Shown here one piece after another: positions 20,621 to 28,900 of a stretch of DNA of 64,000 nucleotides (position 1 is its first letter; each line of letters opens with the position of its first letter). Location of the stretch: contig CABUTR010000001.1 of NCBI GenBank assembly GCA_902494555.1, forward strand, positions 1 through 64,000, written 5' to 3'. This stretch comes from an uncultured Collinsella sp. Its GTDB lineage: Bacteria > Actinomycetota > Coriobacteriia > Coriobacteriales > Coriobacteriaceae. Both the position numbers and the translations under genes were made by a program. The notes under the pieces were generated by a model, which was not told where the DNA came from, searched no databases, and worked only from the letters and a program-made list of their open reading frames with translations.

Positions 20621-21538
20621 ATGGACCTGCCTATCAGCTTGGAAGACATCACGTATGCCGAGAACTATCTGGCGCAGGGCGACCTGGCTACGGCGACGCC
20701 GCTGCTTGAGCGTCTGGTGGAGCTCGCCGAGGAGTATATCGACGCTGAGTGCAAGACGGAGGAGAAGCGCCAGTACTTTAGCTTCGACAGCAAGTTTGAG
20801 CGCCTGGCCTATCGCCGCGTGGAGAAGGATCCGCGCGAGCTGGTGCAGGTCGAGGTTCCCTTTGACCGCCTGTACTCCGACATGGCGTTTGCTTACATTC
20901 GCCAGCAGGATTATGTGAGTGCTCGGAATGCCCTGATGCAGGCCGTGCGTTGGGATCCCATGAACTGCAACTATCGCTTGGACTTGGCCGAGCTGTTCCG
21001 CGCGCTCGAGGACAAGCAGGAGTGGGCATCGCTCTCGTTCTCGGTGCTGGAGCGCGCGAGCGACGGTAAGTGCGCCGCACGCGCCTACACCAACTTGGGT
21101 CAGTACTTCTTGGAGCCCGAGACCGAGAACATTTCGGCTGCCGTGGGCTGCGCGCGTCTGGCGCTGCGCCTGGCGCCCAATGATGCGCATACGACGCGCC
21201 TGCTCAACAAGATCCATACCACCTATCCGGATGCCGCGGACGAGAGTGACGACCATGTGATGGGTGAGCTCGCCCTGCAGGGCGTGCCGACCTCGCCTTC
21301 GGCCGAGATCGCCATCTGCCTGATCATGTGCGCGACCGATGCTGCAAGCGACGGCGACAAGCAGGAGGCTACGCGTCTGACAGTCCGTGCCCGCGACCTG
21401 GTGGGCGAGGAGGCATGCGCGGCGATTATCAAGCTGGTGCGCGAGAGCGATGCCGAGCTTAATGCCGAGCGCAGGGCAAAGCGCGAGGCTGCGGGCTCAA
21501 ACGCCGATGGCGCCAAGGAGGCCGGCGATGCCCAGTAA
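20621..21538 (+). CDS. Tetratricopeptide-repeat-like protein
   Basis: Soluble helical-repeat protein of 305 residues with no catalytic motif. TPR-like helix pairs are visible: ENYLAQGDLATATPLLERLVELA (about 14-36), MAFAYIRQQDYVSARNALMQA (about 88-108) and further pairs to about 200. The C-terminus is charged (AERRAKREAAG). GAGGAG precedes ATG. It overlaps smpB by 11 nt, so the two are coupled, but no known link to trans-translation is claimed. Confidence 0.75.
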   Translation: MDLPISLEDITYAENYLAQGDLATATPLLERLVELAEEYIDAECKTEEKRQYFSFDSKFERLAYRRVEKDPRELVQVEVPFDRLYSDMAFAYIRQQDYVSARNALMQAVRWDPMNCNYRLDLAELFRALEDKQEWASLSFSVLERASDGKCAARAYTNLGQYFLEPETENISAAVGCARLALRLAPNDAHTTRLLNKIHTTYPDAADESDDHVMGELALQGVPTSPSAEIAICLIMCATDAASDGDKQEATRLTVRARDLVGEEACAAIIKLVRESDAELNAERRAKREAAGSNADGAKEAGDAQ

Positions 21539-21998
21539 GCGCGAGCGCAAGCTCATTTCCAAGAATCGCTCGGCACATCACGAGTACTTTATCGATGAGA
21601 CGTTTGAGTGCGGTATTGAGCTGAGCGGTACCGAGGTCAAGTCGATTCGCGAGCGCGCGTGCCAGATTACCGATACCTTTGCACTGATTCGTGGCGGGGA
21701 GTGCTGGCTCGTCGGCCTGCATATCCACCCTTATAGCCATGGTGGCGTGTGGAATCGCGATCCCGACCGTCGGCGCCGTCTGCTGCTGCACCGCAAGGAG
21801 ATCGACTTTCTTGACGGCAAACTTCGCAACCGTGGTTATGCGCTGGTTCCGTTGGAGCTCTACTTTAATACCGACGGTCGCGTAAAACTGCTGCTGGGCC
21901 TGGGTCGCGGCAAGAAGCTCTACGACAAGCGCGAGGACATGGCCAAGCGTGATGTCCAACGCGAGATCGACCGCGCCCTCAAGGAACGCAACCGCTGA
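21528..21998 (+). CDS. smpB: SsrA-binding protein SmpB
   Basis: SmpB binds tmRNA and brings it to stalled ribosomes. The 156-residue protein has SKNRSAHHEYFIDETFECGIELSG near the N-terminus, EVKSIRERACQITDTFA, LLLHRKEID and a basic C-terminal tail (GKKLYDKREDMAKRDVQREI), all in family order. ATG 21528 follows AAGGAGG inside the TPR gene. A tmRNA gene is not visible in the window. Confidence 0.96.
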   Translation: MPSKRERKLISKNRSAHHEYFIDETFECGIELSGTEVKSIRERACQITDTFALIRGGECWLVGLHIHPYSHGGVWNRDPDRRRRLLLHRKEIDFLDGKLRNRGYALVPLELYFNTDGRVKLLLGLGRGKKLYDKREDMAKRDVQREIDRALKERNR

Positions 21999-22010
21999 CC
22001 GTCCTTCATA

Positions 22011-22077
22011 AGTTGCGGTGGAATACGGACTGTTTTGCCTGTTTGAGGGGCTATTCAGTCCCTATTTCACCGCAACT
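22011..22077. repeat. 67-bp intergenic palindrome (AGTTGCGGTG arms)
   Basis: Arms of 22 bp (22011-22032 and 22056-22077) match with two mismatches around a 23-nt core. It has the same arms-plus-core layout as the 57-bp family, with unrelated arm sequence. It starts 13 nt after smpB. Confidence 0.75.
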
Positions 22078-22119
22078 GCGGGTGTCTCATCTTTCTTACT
22101 GTTCTGACACATATGTTTC

Positions 22120-22153
22120 AAAGGCGGCGTCCGTTATGGGCGCTGCCTTTTTT
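22120..22153 (+). terminator. Terminator downstream of smpB
   Basis: AAAGGCGGCG (22120-22129) pairs with CGCTGCCTTT (22141-22150) with one mismatch, and T continues to 22153. Confidence 0.75.
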
Positions 22154-22204
22154 GTGGGTACATACATCCATGAGGTTCCAACCCGAGTTAGGGGAGTGAT
22201 CGTT

Positions 22205-22708
22205 ATGGACAAAACTGCGTTCTTTACCATGCCGAGCGGCCTGTACGTGGTGAGCTCCGCTGCAGACGGGCTGCGCGCCGGCTGCGTCATCAACACGGCG
22301 GTGCAGGTGACATCCATGCCGCCGCGTATTTCGGTTGCCGTGAACAAGGACAACGTCACCTCGGGCGTCATCGCATCGGCCAAAGCGTTCGCGCTGACCG
22401 TGATCGATCAGACCGCCGACATGCTCTACATCGGTAACTTTGGGTTCCGCACCAGCAGCGATTATGACAAGTTTGCCAAATACGAGACCCGCGAGACGGC
22501 TCTGGGCATGCCCTATGTGCCCGAGCACGCGGCGGCCCTGTTTAGCTGCCGTTTGATCGACACTGTGGATGTGGGCACGCATCTACTGTTTATCGGCGAG
22601 GTTGAGGATGCCGAGCGCCTGAGCGACGAGACACCGCTCACCTACGATTACTACCATAAGGTCCTGAAGGGCAAGACGCCTCCGAAGGCGGCCTCGTATC
22701 AAGGCTAG
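22205..22708 (+). CDS. Flavin reductase-like domain protein
   Basis: FMN-binding split-barrel protein of 167 residues, in the group found in flavoredoxins and NADH:flavin reductases. Residues 10-90 show the domain pattern (PSGLYVVSSAADGLRAGCVINTAVQVTS, PRISVAVNKDN, FALTVI). ATG 22205 follows GGGGAG; an upstream in-frame extension runs through the terminator and palindrome and is discarded. The rubredoxin gene 90 bp downstream suggests they work in one electron-transfer or oxygen-defence step, which is an inference. Confidence 0.83.
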   Translation: MDKTAFFTMPSGLYVVSSAADGLRAGCVINTAVQVTSMPPRISVAVNKDNVTSGVIASAKAFALTVIDQTADMLYIGNFGFRTSSDYDKFAKYETRETALGMPYVPEHAAALFSCRLIDTVDVGTHLLFIGEVEDAERLSDETPLTYDYYHKVLKGKTPPKAASYQG

Positions 22709-22725
22709 AAATGTTTTAAAAATAC

Positions 22726-22753
22726 TTGCATTATATTATTGAGAATCTATACT
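22726..22753 (+). promoter_or_regulatory. Promoter of the rubredoxin gene
   Basis: TTGCAT (22726-22731), 16 bp, TATACT (22748-22753) sit in an AT-rich stretch, 45 nt before the ATG. This is one of the best -35/-10 pairs in the window. Confidence 0.7.
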
Positions 22754-22797
22754 AATAGATGAAGTACATCACCAGTCGCGTTCGAGAGGAGAACATC

Positions 22798-22941
22798 ATG
22801 GCTGAGGAGAAGAAGACGTATAAGTTCGTGTGCATCGTTTGTGGTTACGAGGTTGAGGTCGACACGCCCGAGCTGCCCGAGGACTACGTGTGCCCGGTGT
22901 GCGGCGTCGGTCCCGATCAGTTTGAGCTCGTCGAGGAGTAG
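22798..22941 (+). CDS. Rubredoxin
   Basis: Small iron electron carrier of 47 residues. The two iron-binding pairs are C12-C15 (CIVCG) and C32-C35 (CPVCG), with the family's [11 protein letters not shown] 22798 follows AGAGGAG. It is shorter than clostridial rubredoxins (about 53), mostly in the loop between the knuckles. Its partner is probably the neighbouring flavin protein. The cluster suits an anaerobe handling oxygen or peroxide. Confidence 0.92.
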   Translation: MAEEKKTYKFVCIVCGYEVEVDTPELPEDYVCPVCGVGPDQFELVEE

Positions 22942-22981
22942 CTCGTCGGCACACGGCTTGTAGCAACACATAGCTCTGTCC

Positions 22982-23018
22982 AAGGGCCTCGGTCGAATTC
23001 TCGGCCGGGGCCCTTTTC
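22982..23018 (+). terminator. Terminator of the rubredoxin gene
   Basis: AAGGGCCTCGG pairs with CCGGGGCCCTT (one G-U), with TTTT following. Confidence 0.85.
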
Positions 23019-23085
23019 CTCCGTCCCCAAGGGATCACGGTTGCTGTTGGCCGATCCTGTCTGTTGTGAGTCCGGTCGACCTTTT

Positions 23086-23222
23086 GTCTTAATCTGTAAC
23101 GTCTAACGGTGGAAATTGGGTCCACTTGTTACAGATTGAGACAAACGGAGCTGTCCCTCGGAATGATCTCGATCTGTAACATCTAGACATCAAAAGCGGG
23201 TCTTCCTGTTACAGATCGAGAC
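23086..23222. repeat. 57-bp palindrome array 1 (two units)
   Basis: Units are 23086-23142 and 23166-23222, with a 23-bp gap. Each has 16-bp arms near GTCTCGATCTGTAACA and its complement, around a 25-bp unique core. The array lies between the convergent ends of the rubredoxin gene and mntH. Nothing else is seen in 23019-23249. Confidence 0.92.
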
Positions 23223-23249
23223 GTTTGCCTGGGTAGGTGCCCCGTCCCA

Positions 23250-24506
23250 TTACATCCCTGTCAACAACACGACATCGAGAATCGTCACGATGGCACCGAT
23301 CCCTACAAGCAGCGCGTTGAGTGGACGCGAGTTGGCGAATTTGCCCATGACGCGGGGTGAACTGGTGAGCCGTATGAGCACAAAGACCGTAATCGGCAGT
23401 TGAAGCGACAGCAGTGCCTGACTCCAGATGAGACCTTCAAAAGGATTTGGGACGACTAGGCACGCCGTCACTGCGCCGACGAAACAGGCCGCCACCCCGA
23501 TCGAGGAATGTCGGTCGTGTATGTCGTATTCCTCGTCGAACATGCCCGCGGTGATGGTGCCCGCCGCCATACCCGCCGTCACACTACTCGAGAGGCCCGC
23601 AAACAGCAGCGCCACGGCAAAGATGGTCGAGCTCGCCGGGCCCAGAATGGGGGAGAGCGTGGCCGCTGCGACGGCGAGGTCGTCTACGACCATGCCGTGC
23701 GCAAAGAAGGTCGTTGCGGCCAGGATGACCATGGCCGAGTTGATTGCCCAGCCCACGCCCATCGAAAAGAGCGTGTCGAAGAGCTCGTAGCGCAGACGTT
23801 CTTCGATAACCTGCTCGCCTTGGCCTTCGAAGTGCATGGATTGGATGACCTCGGAGTGCAGAAAAAGGTTGTGTGGCATAACGACCGCACCCAGGACACT
23901 CACGATAATCGCGGCAGAGCCAGTGGGCATACTGGGCGTGATCCAGCTTGCGGCGGCTTGCGGCCAGTCGACCTTGACTAGTGCAAGCTCGGCCAAAAAC
24001 GAGAGTCCTACCACGCCTACGAAGGCGATGATCCAGCGTTCGGCATGCTTGTAGGAGTTCGTCATGAGCATCGCCATCGATGCTGCCGCCACGATGACGC
24101 AGCCCGCACGCACGGGCAGCCCAAAGAGCATTTGAAGGGCAATCGCGCCGCCCAGGACCTCGGCCATGGCGGTGGCGATGGTCGCGAGATAGGCACTGGC
24201 GAGCACCGTGCGCCCGACGAAGCGGGGGAGGTAACGTGTCGTGGCCTCGGCAAGGCAGGCGCCCGTGGCGATACCCAGGTGCGCCGCGTTGTGCTGCAGC
24301 ACGATGAGCATAATCGTGGACAGCGTGACGATCCACAGCAGCGCGTAGCCAAACTGCGAGCCCGCGGCCATATTGGAGGCCCAGTTGCCCGGGTCGATAA
24401 AGCCGACGGTCACGAGCAGCCCGGGGCCGATATGCCGCGCAATGTCTAGGCCTCCGTGACCACCGGTGCGTCGGGAGCCAAAGTGTTGTTTGAGATGGTT
24501 GAGCAT
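23250..24506 (-). CDS. mntH: Nramp-family divalent metal transporter (MntH-like)
   Basis: Proton-coupled Mn2+/Fe2+ importer of the inner membrane, 418 residues with about 11 helices. The Nramp metal site is visible as DPGN (FIDPGNWASN, first helix) and the MPHN helix (VVMPHNLFLHSEVIQS). ATG at 24506 has AGGAG upstream on the minus strand; 12 further residues are possible but unsupported. It follows gpmA by 75 bp in the same direction, so they may be co-transcribed. Mn specificity is likely because phosphoglycerate mutase and oxygen defence are near, but this is not proven. Confidence 0.88.
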   Translation of the reverse strand: MLNHLKQHFGSRRTGGHGGLDIARHIGPGLLVTVGFIDPGNWASNMAAGSQFGYALLWIVTLSTIMLIVLQHNAAHLGIATGACLAEATTRYLPRFVGRTVLASAYLATIATAMAEVLGGAIALQMLFGLPVRAGCVIVAAASMAMLMTNSYKHAERWIIAFVGVVGLSFLAELALVKVDWPQAAASWITPSMPTGSAAIIVSVLGAVVMPHNLFLHSEVIQSMHFEGQGEQVIEERLRYELFDTLFSMGVGWAINSAMVILAATTFFAHGMVVDDLAVAAATLSPILGPASSTIFAVALLFAGLSSSVTAGMAAGTITAGMFDEEYDIHDRHSSIGVAACFVGAVTACLVVPNPFEGLIWSQALLSLQLPITVFVLIRLTSSPRVMGKFANSRPLNALLVGIGAIVTILDVVLLTGM

Positions 24507-24581
24507 GGTGCGCTCCTGCGTATGGGCGGCGTGACGTCGCATCTGGGTCGTGCGGCGCCACGCGTCGGATTTGGGTTGGGG

Positions 24582-25355
24582 CTACTTGTGCGCTTTGCCC
24601 TGATTGGCCACGGCGTCGATCTTGGCGGCGATGGTCGCCGGATCGCCGATGTAGCGCTTGTCGAGGACATTGAAATCGGTATCGAAGGTGTAGACGAGCG
24701 GCACGCCGGTGGGGATGTTGACCTTGAGGATCTCCTCGGGCGTGAGGTGCTCGAGCTTCATGACGAGTGAGCGCAGGGAGTTTCCGTGTGCGGCGATGAG
24801 TACGCGCTTGCCGGCGAGCATCTGGGGGCGAATCTCATCCTCAAAATAAGGCCAGACGCGGGCTATCGTGTCCTTGAGGCATTCGGTATAGGGCAGCTGA
24901 TCGGGCGCGACATCACGGTATTGCTCCTGGGTGTGGGGATCGCGCGCGTCGTCCGGCTCGAGTGCCGGCGGGCAGACATCGAAGGAGCGGCGCCAGATGA
25001 GCACCTGCTCGTCGCCGTGCTCCGCTGCGGCATCGGCCTTGTTGAGACCCTGCAACGCTCCGTAGTGGCGCTCGTTGAGCTTCCAGGATTTGATGACGGG
25101 CAACCACTCGCGATCCATTTGGCCGAGCACGATGTCGAGGGTGTGAATTGCGCGCTTGAGACGCGAGGTGTAGCAGACGTCGAAGTCGAAGCCCGCTTCT
25201 TTGAGGGCTCGACCGCCTGCTGCGGCTTCTTCGCGGCCCGTGTCGGTGAGTTCTACGTCGGTCCAGCCGGTGAACAGGTTGAGTTTGTTCCACTCGGATT
25301 CTCCGTGACGGATAAGGACAAGTTGCATTGTCTGTCGGTCTGCTCGGTGCGCCAT
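24582..25355 (-). CDS. gpmA: 2,3-bisphosphoglycerate-dependent phosphoglycerate mutase
   Basis: Converts 3-phosphoglycerate to 2-phosphoglycerate in glycolysis. The 257-residue protein has the phospho-histidine motif [18 protein letters not shown] near residue 14, SRLKRAIHT, the catalytic [18 protein letters not shown] and [11 protein letters not shown]. It is of the cofactor-dependent class. The ATG at 25355 has AAGGAGG 5 nt upstream; an alternative Met lies 9 residues later. Confidence 0.95.
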   Translation of the reverse strand: MAHRADRQTMQLVLIRHGESEWNKLNLFTGWTDVELTDTGREEAAAGGRALKEAGFDFDVCYTSRLKRAIHTLDIVLGQMDREWLPVIKSWKLNERHYGALQGLNKADAAAEHGDEQVLIWRRSFDVCPPALEPDDARDPHTQEQYRDVAPDQLPYTECLKDTIARVWPYFEDEIRPQMLAGKRVLIAAHGNSLRSLVMKLEHLTPEEILKVNIPTGVPLVYTFDTDFNVLDKRYIGDPATIAAKIDAVANQGKAHK

Positions 25356-25494
25356 AGGGGCCTCCTTGATCTGGCACGGTGTGCGTGCCGTTTGCTTGAC
25401 GCCGCAAAGGATACCCGTTTTAAGCTTAAAAGTTAACCAAGACTAACAAAATTGTTGTATTTGAATAGGATGATGAAAGGGGGGCTGCTGAAAT

Positions 25495-25631
25495 GTCTCG
25501 ATCTGTAACAGTTTGCCGCCAAAACCGGCCCTTCGTGTTACAGATCGAGACAAACCAAAACCGTCCCGCAGAAAATCTCAATCTGTAACATCTAGGCGCC
25601 AAAATCGGTTCCTCCTGTTACAGATTGAGAT
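25495..25631. repeat. 57-bp palindrome array 2 (two units)
   Basis: Units are 25495-25551 and 25575-25631, gap 23 bp. In the second unit both arms changed together (ATCTCAATC with GATTGAGAT), so pairing is kept. The array lies upstream of gpmA and before the gltB region. Confidence 0.92.
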
Positions 25632-25645
25632 GTTTGAAGCGGTGA

Positions 25646-25787
25646 GCTTACAAGCCGAACTTGGGCGCCTTGTTGCCGCCCTTGAGGTCTGCGGTGTCGA
25701 GTCGCATCATGCAAAAGTCTGCGTGGCCCTCGTTTCCAGAATAATTCAAAGGGGTTGGATGCATATGTGCCGGCTGTCCCTGCACTA
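25646..25787 (-). pseudogene. Possible 3' remnant of an unknown gene
   Basis: On the minus strand a frame ending near 25646 reads protein-like over its last 30 residues (GNEGHADFCMMRLDTADLKG...). Upstream it runs into the 65-bp palindrome at 25788 with no start codon or ribosome site. It may be the tail of a gene broken by the palindrome, or simply chance. I do not recognise the family. Confidence 0.25.
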
Positions 25788-25852
25788 AAACGTGTACGTC
25801 AGCCTCCAAAGATGTCAAATTTCGACATGTTTGGAGGCTGACGTACACGTTT
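25788..25852. repeat. 65-bp near-perfect palindrome
   Basis: Arms of 23 bp are perfectly complementary (25788-25810 and 25830-25852). An inner ATGTC/GACAT pair leaves only a short AT-rich loop. The outer ends read AAACGTGTACGTC. The 128 bp from here to gltB hold its presumed promoter, with no convincing hexamer pair. Confidence 0.85.
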
Positions 25853-25980
25853 GATAGCAAGACGCTGATGGCCGGCGTGCGTTACGCGATTGTTTCGAAA
25901 CGGGTGGGAAACACAACGGGCCGGCGATGCTCCTAGTATGCCTATTCAACTGACTGTCTAATATCTAGGGAAGGATCGCG

Positions 25981-28900
25981 ATGCAGGCAGATTCCGCTCA
26001 GCAGCAGGGCCTTTATCGCCCCGAATTCGATCACGATGCATGTGGCATCGGCGCGCTTGCCGATATCAACGGTGAGCGCCATCACCAGATTCTGGACGAT
26101 GCACTGTCCATTCTGGTCAACTTGGAGCACCGCGGCGGCACGGGACTCGAGAAGAACACCGGCGACGGCGCCGGCATCCTGTTTCAGGTTCCGCATCACT
26201 TTTTCCGTAAAGAGGCTCAAAAGTGCGGCCAGATTCTGCCGGCAGAGGGCGACTATGGCGTGGCCATGCTGTTTTTCCCGCAAGACGACAAGGGCGTAGA
26301 GGATGCCCGCCGCGTGTTTGAGGAGGGCTGCGCCGAGGCCGGCGTGCCGCTGCTCTTTTGGCGCGAGGTGCCGGTCGACCCGCACGATCTGGGTGAGACG
26401 GCCCGCGCCTGCATGCCTACTATCCTGCAGGCCTTCCTGGGCCGTCCGGACGACACACCTGCCGGCGATGCCTTTGAGCGTCGCCTGTATGTGTGCCGCC
26501 GCACCATCGAGAAGAAGGCCGACGCCGAGTTCGCCTTGCGCGACAAGATTTTCTATGTGTGCTCCATGAGCTCGCGCACTATCGTGTACAAGGGCATGCT
26601 TGTGGCCACGCAGATGCGCCGCTTTTTCATCGACCTCAACGACGCCGCCGTCAAGACGGCCGTAGCGCTCGTCCACTCGCGCTACTCCACCAACACCACG
26701 CCCAGCTGGGAGCGCGCGCACCCCAACCGCTTTATCATCCACAACGGTGAGATCAACACCCTCAAGGGTAACGTCAACTGGATCCGCGCCCGCGAGCCTA
26801 ACCTGTACAGCCCCGTGCTACAGCACGATCTTGAGCGCGTGATGCCCATCATCAACCGCGAGGGCTCCGATTCCGCGATTTTGGACAACGTGCTTGAGTT
26901 TTTGGTCATGAACGGTCGCCCGCTCACGCGTGCCGCGTCCATGCTGCTGCCCGAGCCGTGGGACCACAACGACAATCTGAGCGAGGAACGCCGCGCCTAC
27001 GACGCCTACCAGTCCATGCTCATGGAGCCGTGGGATGGCCCGGCGGCCATCGCCTTTACCGACGGTCGCACGCTGGGTGCCGCCCTCGACCGTAACGGCC
27101 TGCGTCCCGCCCGCTACTATGTGACGCGCGACGGTCGCTTTATGCTGGCAAGCGAGGTGGGCACCATCGAGGTGAGCCCCGAGAACATCCTGACGAGCGG
27201 CTGTCTGGGGCCGGGCCAGATGCTCGAGGTCGACTTTGCCCGCGGGCGCGTCATCTACAACGACGAGCTGCGCGCCCGTTACGCCAAGGAAAAGCCCTAC
27301 CGCGACTGGATTGCCGAGGAGACGCTGACCGTCGACGCGCTCGATGAGCCCGTTGCGGCAACGCCCGCCGAGGACGCCGAGGTGCCCGCCGCCGTGCGCA
27401 TGGCTAAGCTCGGGTATCACTGGGATGATGTTGACGAGGTCGTGCGTCCCATGGCCCAGCAGGGCAAGGCGCCGCTTGCCTCGATGGGCATCGATGCGCC
27501 GCTGGCCTGCCTGTCCAAGAAGACACGCTCGTTCTTTGACTACTTCTATCAGCTGTTCGCCCAGGTCACAAACCCGCCCATCGACGCCCTACGCGAGCAT
27601 ATGGTCACCTCGACCACGCTCTACCTGGGCAACCACGGCAACCTGCTCGAGGATTCCCGCACGGCCTGCCAGCTGGTGCGTTTGGAGCGCCCGTTGCTCA
27701 ACGAGGAGGAGTTTGACCGCATTTGCGCCATCGCCCGCGTGGGCTTTAAGACTCGTCGCTTCCGTGCCGTCTACCGCCGCGACGCCGGCGAGGGCGCACT
27801 GCAGGCTGCGCTCAAGCAGCTTGCCGAGGACGTTGAGGCTGCGGTCCGCAACGGCGTGAACATCGTGGTGTTGAGCGATCGTGCCGCTGCGGGCGAGGTG
27901 CCCGTGCCGTCGCTGCTTGCCGTGGGCTGCGTGCACAACCACCTGATCCGCGCTGGCGTGCGCACCTTTGCCGATATCGTGGTGGAGTGCGGCGACGCCG
28001 TGTCTCCGCACGACTTTGCGGCGCTGGTGGGCTACTCCGCGAGTGGTATCTATCCGTACAATGCGCATGCGTGCATCCGCGACTTGGCGGCACGCGGCGA
28101 TTTGGACGTGACGGCCGAGCAGGGCATCGCCAACTACAACAAGGCCGCGACGGCCGGCGTAGTCTCTATCATGTCCAAGATGGGCATCTCCACGGTGCAG
28201 AGCTACCATTCGGCGCAGATCTTCGAGGCCGTGGGCTTTACGCCGGAGTTCGTCAACGCGTACTTCGTCGGCACGGTGAGCCGTGTGGGCGGCATGGGCG
28301 TCGAAGACGTCGAGCGCGAGCAGAATGAGCGCTATGACGCCGCGCTCGCCATTCTTAAGAGCCCGGCTCCCGATCAGTTGCCCACACTGGGCCTGACCAA
28401 GTGGCGCCCGTTCGGTGGTGAGGATCACCTGATCGACCCCCAGACCGTCTACCTGCTGCAGACCGCCTGCCGTGAGGACAGCTACGACACCTTTAAGGAG
28501 TACAGCGCCCGCCTGCACCGCACCGGTCGTGCCGTGCGCCTGCGCGACCTGCTGGACTTTGATGCCAGTGGCCGCACCCCGGTGGCACTCGACGAGGTCG
28601 AGCCCGCGCTCAACATCGTCCGCCGCTTTAATACCGGCGCCATGTCGTATGGCTCCATCAGCAAAGAGGCGCATGAGTGCATGGCCATCGCCATGAACCG
28701 CCTGCACGGCCGTTCCAACTCCGGCGAGGGCGGTGAGGACCCGCGTCGCGAGACCCCGCTGGCTAACGGTGACTCAAAGAACTCCGCCATCAAGCAGGTG
28801 GCAAGCGCACGCTTTGGCGTGACGAGCCGCTACCTGTGCAGCGCCTTCGAGATTCAGATCAAGATGGCCCAGGGCGCCAAGCCCGGCGAGGGTGGCCACC

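Noticed and set aside
21999..22204. tmRNA gene downstream of smpB
   Set aside because: No tRNA-like ends or tag frame are visible; the space is filled by a palindrome and a terminator.
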